From NCBI GenBank assembly GCA_022820995.1, contig JAJEEM010000019.1:1-64000 (forward strand): a stretch of DNA of 64,000 bases, given 5' to 3'. Positions 50,248 through 61,713 of the stretch are shown in pieces (position 1 is the first letter of the stretch; every line of letters begins with the position of its first letter). This stretch comes from Gemmatimonadota bacterium (GTDB taxonomy: Bacteria > Gemmatimonadota > Gemmatimonadetes > Palauibacterales > Palauibacteraceae). The notes beneath the pieces were generated by a model. That model was not told where the DNA came from, made no database searches, and was given only the letters and a program-made list of their open reading frames with translations. Position numbers and translations under genes: made by a program.

Positions 50248-52677
50248 TCAGAACACACGTCCGAACTTGAAGTGCAACTGCCAACCCGGATCCGGCCGGC
50301 CCAAAACGTCGCGACGATCGAATCCGTATGCGTAATCGAGACCCAGAGGACCGAAGGGCGTCACGAGGCTCGCGCCGATCCCCGCGCCCACCAGAAGGTC
50401 CGTCGGATTGAGCTGGCTCGCGTCCAGCCAGACGTTCCCGGCGTCCATGAAGGCACTCATGAAGATGCTGCTCGTAAGCTTGATCCCGAAAGTCACCCCG
50501 GTCCGGAAGAACGATTCTCCCACGCGGTCGAGGTCGCTGAAGGGGGCGTCATCCGGGATGTGCCCCGACGGGGTTATCGAGGCCTCGTCGTATCCTCGCA
50601 GCTGGATCCCCGCCTGGGTGCCCCCCGCGTAGTAGCGCTCGGTGAAGAACGGATTCCTTCCCAGGATGAGCCCCGCCTCGAAGCTGAGGCCGAAGGTGAG
50701 TTCGATGGGCGCACTCGTGCTCCCGGGGCCCCCGCCGAGCCGGCCCACGGGCACGAACCACTCGCTCGTCAGGTCGAGCTTCTGGTAGTTCCCGTCGCCC
50801 CCGAGAACGCCCCCGGTCTGCCGGAACGAGAGCTGGTTGCGGGCGCCCGCCGTCGCGAACAGGGGATTGTTCCGGCTGTCCTGGACCAGGCGTCCGGAAA
50901 GCGTGGACCGCAGACCGGAGAAGAGCGAAAACCGCCGCCCGATCGCGTTCGTCGTGTCCAGCCCGCGCACTTCGTCGTCGAAGAGCGAGTAGCCGAGGAA
51001 GACGCGCGTGTTTCGTATCCCGAAGATGGGGACGCCGACTTCCGTCAGGCCGCCCGTCTGGCGGCGGTCCCCGAGGCTGAAGCCGGTGAACTGGTCCCGC
51101 GAGGCCCGGAACGTGGCGTTGGCGGAGTAGTGGCTTCCCAGGAGTTCCGGATCGGAGTAGCTGAGGTCGAAGTCCCGCTGCCGGCGGCCGAAGATCCAGC
51201 GGACGCTCCCCGTCTTCGCGAGTCCGAAGAGGTTCGGCTGCGAATAGCCGATGAACCCCGCGAGCCCCGTGTAGCCGGACGCGGTGATCCCGAAGTTCAT
51301 CGTCCCCGTCTGCTTCTCCTGCACGCGCAGCGAGATGTCGATGTCCCCGTCCGGGCGCGGGCGGATGTCGATCGCCTCGTCCGGCGGAAGCGGCTCGAAG
51401 AAGTTCAGTCCCTGGATGTTCTGGAACGACTGGATCAGACGTTCCTGCGAGTACACGTCTCCGGGGAAGATGAGCAGGCGGTTCCGGATCACGCGGTCGT
51501 GCGTGGCCGTGTTACCCTCGATCGCGATCTCGCGGATGTAGCTCCGCGCGCCCTCCTGGATGACGAGATGGGCCGTGACGCGCGGCGGCTCGCCCTCGGG
51601 GACGTCCACGCGCCGCACATCCGGCGAGACGCGGGAGGCGAGGTACCCGTTGTTCCGGTAGAGGTCTCCGAGGTCTGCCGGCGACGCGTAGAAGGCGGTG
51701 AAGTTGAAGGGAGGATACGTCTCGTCCCCTTCGGGTTCGTGCTGGCCGCGGCGCACGATCGGTTCGATCGTCGCGAGCGGGAAGGCGCGATTGCCCGTGA
51801 TCCTCAGGTCCTCGAGCAGATACTGGTCACCCTCCGCGACGCGGATCTCGATCCGGCCCTTTCCGGTGACGCGGTCCGATATGACCGTGTCCCCGAGCAC
51901 CTCGAAGTCGAGAAAGCCGTTCGCGCGGTAGAAGTCCGGGAGCCGCTCCGTCAGGTCGCGCCGGAACTCATCCTTCTTGAGTTCGCCCGAGTCGAACCAG
52001 AAGAACCCCTCCTCGTCCGTCGCCATCGCCGCGCGGAGTTCGGCGTCCGTGAACGACTCGTTCCCCTCGAACGTGATCTCCGTGACCCCGAGCCGCGGCC
52101 CTTCGTCCACATCGAACACGACGAGGAAATCGGAGGGGAACGCCACGTCCGGGCGGATGAGCGTATCCACGCTCGCGGTCGGAAACCCCTCGTTCGACAA
52201 CAGTTCGAGGACCGTGACGCGCGCGCGCCCGATCCGGCTGGGGTCGAGCGGACTGTTGTTCGCGAGGCCGACGGTGTCGCGGATGACGTCTTCGTCCACC
52301 CGTTCCAGTCCGCGGAACGCGTACTGCGTGATGTAGGGCCGTTCTTCCACCCGGATGTAGAAGACGCCGCGCTCCGGGTCGTCCGACTCCGCCACCCCGA
52401 TCTCGACATCGGAGAAGTCGCCGGAGCTGAAGAGGCGGCGGATCGCGTCCTGGATCTGCGGCTGGCGCACGACGTTGCCCGCGCGAAGGCCGCTCCGGGT
52501 GATGATGATGTTCGCGGTGTGGCGCTGGTTCCCCACGACCACGACCGAATCGATGCGGACGGATGACTGGTCGAGCTGAATCTGCGCCGCCGCAGGCTCC
52601 GCCGCGGCGAGCCCGAGGATCAGGCCCGTCAGCACCAGTCCGCCCGCCGCGCCGGCAGGCGGCCGCCGACGGTTCAT
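50248..52677 (-). CDS. bamA: Outer-membrane protein assembly factor BamA
   Basis: 809 aa. A signal peptide ending near AAAAQ, five POTRA modules over residues about 40-430 (e.g. [35 protein letters not shown]-like, [18 protein letters not shown]) and a 16-strand barrel with the family motifs SEWFVPVG and [10 protein letters not shown] near the end and a terminal Phe (GRVF). It folds outer-membrane barrels such as the DUF5916 proteins of this window. ATGA overlap with clpC upstream is unusual: normally it follows dxr/rseP or skp. Confidence 0.95.
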   Translation of the reverse strand: MNRRRPPAGAAGGLVLTGLILGLAAAEPAAAQIQLDQSSVRIDSVVVVGNQRHTANIIITRSGLRAGNVVRQPQIQDAIRRLFSSGDFSDVEIGVAESDDPERGVFYIRVEERPYITQYAFRGLERVDEDVIRDTVGLANNSPLDPSRIGRARVTVLELLSNEGFPTASVDTLIRPDVAFPSDFLVVFDVDEGPRLGVTEITFEGNESFTDAELRAAMATDEEGFFWFDSGELKKDEFRRDLTERLPDFYRANGFLDFEVLGDTVISDRVTGKGRIEIRVAEGDQYLLEDLRITGNRAFPLATIEPIVRRGQHEPEGDETYPPFNFTAFYASPADLGDLYRNNGYLASRVSPDVRRVDVPEGEPPRVTAHLVIQEGARSYIREIAIEGNTATHDRVIRNRLLIFPGDVYSQERLIQSFQNIQGLNFFEPLPPDEAIDIRPRPDGDIDISLRVQEKQTGTMNFGITASGYTGLAGFIGYSQPNLFGLAKTGSVRWIFGRRQRDFDLSYSDPELLGSHYSANATFRASRDQFTGFSLGDRRQTGGLTEVGVPIFGIRNTRVFLGYSLFDDEVRGLDTTNAIGRRFSLFSGLRSTLSGRLVQDSRNNPLFATAGARNQLSFRQTGGVLGGDGNYQKLDLTSEWFVPVGRLGGGPGSTSAPIELTFGLSFEAGLILGRNPFFTERYYAGGTQAGIQLRGYDEASITPSGHIPDDAPFSDLDRVGESFFRTGVTFGIKLTSSIFMSAFMDAGNVWLDASQLNPTDLLVGAGIGASLVTPFGPLGLDYAYGFDRRDVLGRPDPGWQLHFKFGRVF

Positions 52678-55163
52678 TTCGCCGAAGACGTCGTGGGCGT
52701 GGCGAACACCAGGCTGTCCTCATCTTCGGCGATGTCCACTCGGATCCGATCGCCGGGCTCGAAGTCGGCCATCAGAATCCGCTCGGAGAGCGCATCCTCG
52801 ACGTGCCGCTGAATCGTCCGCTTGAGCGGGCGCGCCCCGAACTTCTCGTCGTAGCCGCGGTCCACGAGGAAGCGGATCGCCGCATCGGTGAGTTCGAGTT
52901 CGAGCCTCTCCTCCGCGAGGCGCTTCTGCACCTCCCGGAGCTGGATGTGCACGATCTTTCCGAGTTGGTCCTTCGACAGCGGGTGGAAGACGATCGTCTC
53001 CTCGACCCGGTTCAGGAACTCGGGCGTGAACACGCGCTCGATCTCGTCCGAGACGCGTTCCCGGATCCGTTCGTAGTCGATCCCGCTCGCCTCTTCCGTG
53101 AAGCCCACGCGGGTCGAACTGCCGATGTCGCGGCTCCCGACGTTCGAGGTCATGATGACGACGGTGTTCTTGAAGTCGATGACCCGGCCGTAGTTGTCCG
53201 TGAGCCGGCCCTCGTCGAGGACCTGGAGCAGGATGTTGAAGACGTCGGGGTGCGCCTTCTCGATCTCGTCGAGCAGGACGACGCTGTACGGCCGCCGCCG
53301 GATGGCCTTCGTGAGCGCGCCCGAGTCCTCGTAGCCGACATAGCCCGGCGGCGCGCCGATGAGACGGCTCACGGAGAATTTCTCCATGTACTCCGACATG
53401 TCGACGCGCACGAGGGCGCTGTCCTCGGCGAAGAGGAAGCGCGCCAGGGCCCGCGCGAGTTCGGTCTTCCCCACCCCGGTCGGACCACAGAAGATGAAGC
53501 TCCCGATGGGCCGGTCGGGATCCTTGAGGCCGGCCCGCCCGCGGCGGATCGCGCGGCTCACCGCCTCGATCGCCTCATCCTGCCCGACGACGCTTTCGTG
53601 CAGTTCGTCCTCCATGCGGAGCAGGCGATCCGTCTCCGCCTCCCGCAGCCGCGTCACGGGAATCCCCGTCCAGCGGCCCACGATGAAGGCGATATCGTCC
53701 TCGTCGACCGTCGGGCGGAACTCGGCCCGGGCCCGCTCCCATTCGTCGCGCCGGCGCTTGATCTCCTCCTGGACCTCCTTCTCGCGGTCCCTCAGGTAGG
53801 CGGCGCGCTCGAAGTCCTGGTCGCTGATCGCGGCGTCCTTCCACCCCGCGAGTTCCTCCAGCTTCGAGTGGAACTCCTGCACCTCGGCCGGCGGCACCTG
53901 CGCGGCGAGCCTCGACCGCGCGCCGGCCTCGTCGATGACGTCGATGGCCTTGTCCGGGAGAAAGCGGTCCGTGATGTAGCGCTCCGCCAGCCGGGCGGCG
54001 GCGGAAAGCGACGAATCCGGGATCTCCACGTTGTGGTGGTCCTCGTAGTACTTCCGCAGGCCCTGGAGGATCTCGACGGTCTCATCGATGGTCGGAGCTT
54101 CGACGATCACGGTCTGGAAGCGACGTTCCAGCGCCCCGTCCTTCTCGATATACTTCCGGTACTCGTTCAGCGTGGAGGCGCCCACGCACTGCAGCTCCCC
54201 GCGGGAGAGGGCCGGCTTGAGCATGTTCGACGCGTCGATCGCGCCTTCCGCCGCGCCCGCGCCGACGAGCGTGTGCAGCTCATCGATGAAGAGGATGACG
54301 CCTTTCGCCTGCGAGGTCTCGTTGACGATCGCCTTGAGGCGCTCCTCGAACTGGCCCCGGTACTTCGTGCCGGCGATGACCGCGGCCATGTCGAGCGCGA
54401 GGACGCGGTGCCTCTTCAGGCTGTCGGGCACATCGCCCCGCTGGATGGCCTGGGCGAGCCCCTCGACGATCGCCGTCTTGCCCACCCCCGGCTCGCCGAT
54501 GAGCACGGGGTTGTTCTTCTTGCGGCGCGAGAGGACCTCCATCATGCGCTCGATCTCGCCCAGCCGTCCGATCGTCGGATCGAGCTTCCCCTCCCTCGCG
54601 AGCAGCGTGAGATCGCGGCAGAAGTGGTCCAGGGCCGGGGTCTTGGACTTCTTGTCCCCCTTCGTGCCCGACGCGCTCGCGGGATCGGAAACGGAGGCCG
54701 CGGCGGGGGTGCCCCCGGCCGGCATGTCCGTCCCGAGCAGCTTCAAGGTCTCGGCCCGCGCGCTGTCGAGTCCGATGCCGGCCTCTCCGAGCACCTTTGC
54801 CGCGAGCCCCTTCTCCTGGCGGAGGAGGCCGAGCAGCAGGTGCTCCGTCCCCACGTAGGTGTGGTTGAGTTCCTCCGTCTCCGCCATCGCGTGCTCGAGA
54901 ACGTTCTTCGCCTGCGTCGTGTAGGGGAGCTCGCCGATGGACGAACTGCTCTTCCCCGTCCGGATGTTCCCCTCCACGAGCCGCTTCAACTCGTCGAGGT
55001 CGGCGGACAGGTTGGCCAGGACCGCGGCGGCGACGCCCTCGCCTTCACGAATCAGGCCGAGAAGGATGTGCTCCGTACCCACATAGTCGTGCTTGAGGCG
55101 GATGGCCTCTTCGCGCGCCATGGCGAGCACTTTCCGGACACGATCCGTGAAGTTGTAGTTCAT
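52674..55163 (-). CDS. clpC: AAA+ unfoldase ClpC
   Basis: 829 aa. The Clp N-domain repeats ([19 protein letters not shown] and [19 protein letters not shown]) precede the first AAA module ([15 protein letters not shown]), a middle coiled coil with a UVR-like stretch ([14 protein letters not shown]) and a second AAA module ([29 protein letters not shown]). It feeds substrates to ClpP. The presence of McsAB next door suggests phospho-arginine substrates as in Firmicutes. No clpP in the window. The ATG follows mcsB by 42 bases. Confidence 0.96.
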   Translation of the reverse strand: MNYNFTDRVRKVLAMAREEAIRLKHDYVGTEHILLGLIREGEGVAAAVLANLSADLDELKRLVEGNIRTGKSSSSIGELPYTTQAKNVLEHAMAETEELNHTYVGTEHLLLGLLRQEKGLAAKVLGEAGIGLDSARAETLKLLGTDMPAGGTPAAASVSDPASASGTKGDKKSKTPALDHFCRDLTLLAREGKLDPTIGRLGEIERMMEVLSRRKKNNPVLIGEPGVGKTAIVEGLAQAIQRGDVPDSLKRHRVLALDMAAVIAGTKYRGQFEERLKAIVNETSQAKGVILFIDELHTLVGAGAAEGAIDASNMLKPALSRGELQCVGASTLNEYRKYIEKDGALERRFQTVIVEAPTIDETVEILQGLRKYYEDHHNVEIPDSSLSAAARLAERYITDRFLPDKAIDVIDEAGARSRLAAQVPPAEVQEFHSKLEELAGWKDAAISDQDFERAAYLRDREKEVQEEIKRRRDEWERARAEFRPTVDEDDIAFIVGRWTGIPVTRLREAETDRLLRMEDELHESVVGQDEAIEAVSRAIRRGRAGLKDPDRPIGSFIFCGPTGVGKTELARALARFLFAEDSALVRVDMSEYMEKFSVSRLIGAPPGYVGYEDSGALTKAIRRRPYSVVLLDEIEKAHPDVFNILLQVLDEGRLTDNYGRVIDFKNTVVIMTSNVGSRDIGSSTRVGFTEEASGIDYERIRERVSDEIERVFTPEFLNRVEETIVFHPLSKDQLGKIVHIQLREVQKRLAEERLELELTDAAIRFLVDRGYDEKFGARPLKRTIQRHVEDALSERILMADFEPGDRIRVDIAEDEDSLVFATPTTSSAK

Positions 55164-55205
55164 CCGAGCCTCATGTGGCGTCGACGTAACGGCCGGCGGC
55201 GCGAC

Positions 55206-56297
55206 TCAGTGCGATTCCGCGTCATTCAAGGCTCTTCGAACGTAGCTCGCGCGGAACGCGTCCGCATCCGCCTCGTCGAGCCGGCGCCCCGCCGCGCGCG
55301 CGAGGTGTGCGGTCTGGGCATGGATCATCATGCGGCTGATCACGTCTACCCGGGGCGTTTTGAGAAGTTTCAGCGAGATCCCGAGCCGCACGCCGGAGAG
55401 GAGGTTCATCATCTCCTCGAAGGGCAGGCTCCTCGCGTGACACAGGATCCCGTAGGCTCGCCAGACCTTGTCCTCGAGCACGTTCGGCGCCTCCCGGAGC
55501 AGCACGGCCCGCGCCTGCTTCTCGTAGCCGATCACGCGGCCCACCAGGCGTTCGAGCTGGTCGATCAGGTCCTCCTCGGTCTTGCCCAGGGTCGTCTGGT
55601 TCGAGATCTGGAACAGGTTCCCCACGATCCTCGAACCCTCTCCGTATAGACCCCGGTACGTGACGCCGAGTTGCCCCATCCCCTCGAGCACCTTGCGGAT
55701 CTGGCGGGTGAGGACGAGACCGGGCAGGTGGATGAAAACGGAAGCCCGCAGCCCGGTCCCCACATTGGTGGGACACGAGGTCAGGAAGCCGAACTCCTGG
55801 TGGAAGGCATACGGAAGGCGGGCGCCGATCTCCTCGTCCAGCTGGTCGAGGTCGCGCCAGGCGGCCGCGAGCTGGAAGCCGCCGCGCAGGGTCTGCAGCC
55901 GGAGGTGATCCTCCTCGTTCACCATCATCCCGAGGGCGCGCGTCCGTGCCAGGGCGAGACCCGAGCCGCGGCGCGGTCCGGTTTCGGGTCCGCCGATGAG
56001 TTCCTTGCTCACGAGGCGTCGTTCGAGCAGGAGGAGGCGGTCCACCGGGTCGAGGCGCGGTATCTCCCAGAAATCGACCTCTTCGAGCACGCCCGCGGCC
56101 TCGGTCGCCGCCCGCGCCTTCCCCAGCAGGGCTTCGCGCTCTTCTCCCGTGGCGTGCGCGGAGAACGAATATCCCTGGAGGTTGCGGGCGAGGCGTACGC
56201 GGCTCGAGACGACGATATCGCCGTCGGGGCCCTCTTCGTCCAGCCAGTCGAGACCGCGCGTCCCGATGGGCGGCGGGGCCGCCGGCCCGTCCGTCAC
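55206..56297 (-). CDS. mcsB: Protein-arginine kinase McsB
   Basis: 363 aa. It phosphorylates Arg residues of proteins, marking them for ClpC-ClpP. The phosphagen-kinase-type fold shows SSRVRLARNLQGY, RNLQGYSFSA, RRLVSKELIGG and the active-site CPTNVGTGLRASVFIHLPG; the regulatory helix of the catalytic domain ends with LDEADADAFRASYVR. The GTG 56297 overlaps the mcsA stop (GTGA). The length and all key segments are normal, so it should be active. Confidence 0.95.
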   Translation of the reverse strand: MTDGPAAPPPIGTRGLDWLDEEGPDGDIVVSSRVRLARNLQGYSFSAHATGEEREALLGKARAATEAAGVLEEVDFWEIPRLDPVDRLLLLERRLVSKELIGGPETGPRRGSGLALARTRALGMMVNEEDHLRLQTLRGGFQLAAAWRDLDQLDEEIGARLPYAFHQEFGFLTSCPTNVGTGLRASVFIHLPGLVLTRQIRKVLEGMGQLGVTYRGLYGEGSRIVGNLFQISNQTTLGKTEEDLIDQLERLVGRVIGYEKQARAVLLREAPNVLEDKVWRAYGILCHARSLPFEEMMNLLSGVRLGISLKLLKTPRVDVISRMMIHAQTAHLARAAGRRLDEADADAFRASYVRRALNDAESH

Positions 56298-56785
56298 GAG
56301 ACCTCCGTCAGGGCGTGGATCGCATCTCTGAGGTCCGCGGCGGATTCGAAGTCCTCGATCTCCACGGCGCGCTCGAGCCGCCGCCTGAGGGTGGAGAGGC
56401 GAACCTGCTCGGGGTCCGCGTCGGGGGCCGTGCTGACGTAGACCTTGCCCATGTGCTGCGAGGAGCCGTGCACGCGGCGGAGGAGCGCGCGGAGCTGGCG
56501 CTGGAACTGGGCGTAGCACTGCGGACAGCCCAGCCTCCCCGACTTGCGGAAGTCGGCGGCCCCCGTGCCGCAGTATTCGCAGGCCTCGCCGGCCTCCTCG
56601 AACAGATTGTCGCCGGCGCTCCCGCCGAGGTGCGCGAGCAGATCCGCCATGGGCGCGGACCCGCCGGCCGCCACGCCCTTCAACGTCGCGCACGTCGAAC
56701 AGAGATTGAGCGTGCGCATCTCGTTGTTCTCGATCTCCGTCAGCGTGATCTTCGCCTTGCGCTCCCCGCAGTTCTCGCAGTCCAT
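56294..56785 (-). CDS. mcsA: McsB activator McsA (UVR-domain zinc protein)
   Basis: 163 aa. Two CxxC pairs are at the N-terminus (MDCENCG, LCSTC) and two more in the middle (CEYCG, GCPQC), giving two zinc sites. The C-terminal UVR motif is LERAVEIEDFESAADLRDAI. It stimulates McsB and links it to ClpC. No ctsR-like repressor precedes it here; the gene before it is lolD, 29 bases away. This arrangement (lol-mcsAB-clpC-bamA) is therefore different from the Bacillus ctsR operon. Confidence 0.93.
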   Translation of the reverse strand: MDCENCGERKAKITLTEIENNEMRTLNLCSTCATLKGVAAGGSAPMADLLAHLGGSAGDNLFEEAGEACEYCGTGAADFRKSGRLGCPQCYAQFQRQLRALLRRVHGSSQHMGKVYVSTAPDADPEQVRLSTLRRRLERAVEIEDFESAADLRDAIHALTEVS

Positions 56786-56814
56786 CCCGTTTCTCCGTTA
56801 CGCCGTCCGGCGCT

Positions 56815-57522
56815 TCACCGCGCGGCCACGAGTGCGCCGCTCTCGATGCGGAGCACCCGACTCGCGCGTCCGGCCAGTTCGCGGCTGTGCGTCACGACGA
56901 CCAGCGCCGCGCCGTGTCCGTCCACGAGCTCGAACAGCAGATCGTGCAGGCGCAGCGTCGCCTCGGCGTCAAGGTTCCCGGACGGCTCGTCCGCCAGCAC
57001 GAGCGGCGGCGAGTTCGCCAACGCCCGCGCGACCGCGACCCGCTGCTGCTCGCCGCCGGAGAGCCGGCGCGGCCGGTGGTTCGCCCGCTCCGCCAGCCCC
57101 ACCTGAGCCAGAAGTTCGGCCGCGCGATCCCGTGCTTCCTCCCGTGATGCCCCGGCGATCAACCGGGGCAGCATCACGTTCTCGAGCGCCGTGAAGTCGC
57201 GCAGCAGGTGGTGAAACTGGAAGACGAAGCCGACGAAACGGTTCCTGAGTTCGGCCAGCCGCTCCCCGCGGAGTTCCGACACCCGTTCGCCGCCCAACCA
57301 GACGTCTCCCGCCGTCGGCCGGTCGAGGGCGCCGAGCAAATGTAGCAGCGTGGACTTCCCGGACCCACTCGGCCCCACGATCGCGAGCGCGTCCCCCGGG
57401 TTCACGGTCAGGTCGATGCCGTTCAGAACGGGGAGGAGACCGCCATCCGGGCTCGGGAACGTCCGGACGAGCGCCGCCGCCCGGACCGCGGACGTCGCCT
57501 TCCCCCCTCGATCCGCCGTCAT
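56815..57522 (-). CDS. lolD: Lipoprotein release ABC transporter ATPase LolD
   Basis: 235 aa. Walker A VGPSGSGKSTLLHLLGALD, the Q-loop FVFQFHHLLRDFTALENV with the LolD-like FHHLL, signature LSGGEQQRVAVARAL, Walker B LVLADEPSGNLD and switch His in VVTHSREL. It powers release of lipoproteins from the inner membrane to LolA. The ATG 57522 overlaps the lolC/E stop (ATGA); the long frame upstream is a shadow. Confidence 0.93.
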   Translation of the reverse strand: MTADRGGKATSAVRAAALVRTFPSPDGGLLPVLNGIDLTVNPGDALAIVGPSGSGKSTLLHLLGALDRPTAGDVWLGGERVSELRGERLAELRNRFVGFVFQFHHLLRDFTALENVMLPRLIAGASREEARDRAAELLAQVGLAERANHRPRRLSGGEQQRVAVARALANSPPLVLADEPSGNLDAEATLRLHDLLFELVDGHGAALVVVTHSRELAGRASRVLRIESGALVAAR

Positions 57523-58867
57523 TCGTGCCGGATGGCGTCGACCGGCGCGAGCGCCGCGGCCTTGCGCGCCGGGTAGATCGTGGCGAGGTAGGAGATGAGC
57601 AGCGATCCGAGGACGATCAGCGTGACGTCGAGCGGCGCGAGCGAGATCGGCAGCCGGTCGATGAAGTAGACATCGCTGGGGAGCGCGATGAACTCGTAGC
57701 GGGTCAGCGCCCACGCCAGGATGGCGCCGAGCGCGGCCCCGATCGTGGTGCCCACGACGCCGATGAACAGCCCCATGTTGGTGAACACCTTGCCGACGCC
57801 CCGCGCCGTCACCCCCATCGAGCGCAGTATGCCGATCTCGCGCGTGCGGTCGGCGACCATCATCACGAGCGTCGACACGATGTTGAACGACGCGACGAGG
57901 ACGATGAGGATGAGGACGACGGCCATGCCGAGCTTCTCGAGCCGGAGCGCGGAGAAGAGGCTCCGGTTGAGTTCCTGCCAGCCCTCCACCCGGTAGGGCC
58001 AGCCGAGCGCCTCCTCCAGCCGCGCGGACACTTCCGTCGCGTCCCACGGGTCGCTCACGTCGAACTCGATCCCGGTCACGGCCTCCCCGAGTCCGAACAG
58101 GGTCTGCGTCTCGGCGAGCGGGGCCATCGCAAGCTCGTCGTCGTACTGGTAGAGCCCGGTCTGGAAGATCCCCGTGACCTCGAAGCGCCGCAGGGCGGCC
58201 GAGAGCCCCACCGCCGAGAGCGTCGCGTCCCGGGTGGACGCCGCGACGATGACCTTGCCCTGGTAGAGACCCATTTTCTGCGCGAGGCCGCGTCCCACCA
58301 CGATGCCCGGGTTTCCGGACTCCGTCGGGCCGAAGGGCGGCTCCCCGATGATGAGGTGCTCCATGAGCCCGGCGATCCGCATCCCCTCCGGGTCGTCCGG
58401 GATCCCCCGCAGCACGACGGACTCGTTGTAACGGTCGCCTTCCTGCGTGAGGATGACCTTGTTGAAGGCGAACGGAGAGGCCGCGACCACATCCTCGTCC
58501 TGCCGGACCCGGTCGAGTACCGTCTCCCAGTCGTCCATCTGGAAGCCGTTGTCGAGTTCCATCACGTGCGCGTGCGGCCCGCCGCTGAGGATCCGGTCCC
58601 TGAGGCTCTCCTGCAGGCCGTTGAGGACGCCGATCACGACGATGAGGGCCATCACGCCGACGGCGACGCCCCCCACGGCGAGACTCGAGATGAAGGCGAC
58701 GAGCCTGGAGTCCTTCTCGTCCACGGAGCCGGCGCCGGCGAGGGGTCGCCACGGCCGGCGGAGAAAGCGGCCGAAGGCGCGGAACACGCCGAAGACGGAC
58801 GAGCGGCGCCCGGTCCCGCGCAGATAGCGCCGGGCGACGAACCGTTCGAAGCGCCCCCGCCCCCGGC

Positions 58868-58871
<4 letters not shown>
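57519..58871 (-). CDS. Lipoprotein release permease LolC/LolE-type
   Basis: 450 aa. Four TM helices with the FtsX fold: TM1 at about 65-85 (VGGVAVGVMALIVVIGVLNG), a large periplasmic domain with GIPDDPEG and a Leu/Gly-rich sheet, then three helices near the end and the family tail TIYPARKAAALAPVDAIRHE. It pairs with LolD. Only one such gene is seen here, so it may act as a homodimer (LolF-like) rather than the LolC/LolE pair. A long linker of about 60 residues precedes TM1. ATGA-coupled to lysS. Confidence 0.88.
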
Positions 58872-60492
<1,621 letters not shown>

Positions 60493-60496
<4 letters not shown>

Positions 60497-61606
60497 GCGT
60501 TCGTCTTGCCGGATTCCTGGAGGAACGCCTGGATGAATCCGTCGATCTCGCCATCCAGCACGGCGTCGACGTTGCCGACCTCGAGGTTCGTGCGGTGATC
60601 CTTGACCATCTTGTAGGGCTGCAGGACGTAGGACCGGATCTGCCGGCCCCATTCGATCCGCGTCTTGGACCCCTCCAGCTCGGCCCGGCGCGCTTCCCGT
60701 TCCTCGACGGCCCGCTGGTAGAGGGCCGCCTGCAACATCTTCATCGCCTTGGACTTGTTCTTGTGCTGGCTGCGCTCCTGCTGGCACGAGACGACGATCC
60801 CCGACGGGAGATGCGTGATCCGCACGGCGGAATCCGTCTTGTTGACGTGCTGGCCGCCCGCCCCGGATGCGCGAAAAGTGTCGACCCGGAGGTCCTCCTC
60901 GTTGACCGTGATCTCGATGTCCTCGTCCACGACCGGATAGACGAAGACCGAGGCGAACGACGTGTGGCGGCGTCCCTGCGAGTCGAAGGGGGAGATGCGC
61001 ACGAGGCGGTGGACGCCGCGTTCGGCCGACAGATACCCGTAGGCGAACTGTCCATCCACATCGAGCGTGGCCGACTTGATCCCCGCTTCCTCGGCCGGAA
61101 GGAGATCCATGACCTCGACGTCGTAGTCGTGCTGTTCCGCCCAGCGCACGTACATGCGCATGAGCATCTCGGCCCAGTCCTGCGACTCCGTGCCGCCGGC
61201 GCCGGGGTTGATCGTGACGAGCGCGCTGCGGTGGGCGTCCTCGCCCCGCAGCATGTTCCGCGACTCCAGGCGGGCGGCTTCCGTCTCCGCGCGCCGGAGT
61301 CCCGCCGCGAGTTCCGCCTCCAGCTCCTCGTCATCTTCGTCTTCGAGCAAAAGCGCCATCTCGAACAGGTCGTCCACGCGGGCGGAGCAGTCCGCCCATG
61401 GACGGGTCCAGCTCTTGAGGAGGTTCGCCTCTCCGATGACTTCTTTCGCGCCTTCCCGGTCGTTCCAGAAGTCGGGGGCCGCCATATTCTTCTCGAGTTC
61501 GCCGATGCGGGTCAGCTTCCCGGAGATCTCAAAGATACCCCCGTAGCTCATCGAGCCGGCCGCGCAGCGCCTCGGCGCGTTCTTTCTGTCTCACCAGCTC
61601 CGTCAT
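60493..61606 (-). CDS. prfB: Peptide chain release factor 2, programmed +1 frameshift
   Basis: 370 aa after frameshift. RF2 reads UAA and UGA. The 0-frame starts at ATG 61606 (MTELVRQKERAEALRG, SD-like GGAG just upstream), runs 25 codons and reaches an in-frame TGA at 61531-61529 preceded by CTT. A +1 shift at CTT continues as EISGKLTRIGELEK into the long frame. RF2 motifs follow: HRLVRISPFDS (stop-codon recognition SPF) and the catalytic GAGGQHVNK. It overlaps lysS (ATGA), as in many bacteria. Confidence 0.95.
61529..61534 (-). promoter_or_regulatory. prfB: RF2 autoregulatory +1 frameshift site (CTT TGA)
   Basis: On the - strand, codons 24-25 of the 0-frame read TAT CTT and then TGA G. Upstream of the shift site is CGGGGGTAT, close to the E. 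coli AGGGGGTAT that acts as an internal Shine-Dalgarno. Low RF2 makes the ribosome pause at the UGA and slip +1, giving full-length RF2. The base after TGA is G (E. coli has C). Confidence 0.93.
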
Positions 61607-61713
61607 ACTCGGCTCCAGGCCCTCCGGGCGGGCGCGAGGTCCGCATGGGGTTTAGATCGCTGGCCGTAAATAGACCACGTTTCCGCGCGGAAGGCGAACT
61701 TTCCCGGGCGACA

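Noticed and set aside
52563-55649. Open frame of 1028 codons on the + strand opposite clpC and bamA
   Set aside because: Same reason: composition mirrors the codon bias of clpC and no motif is visible.
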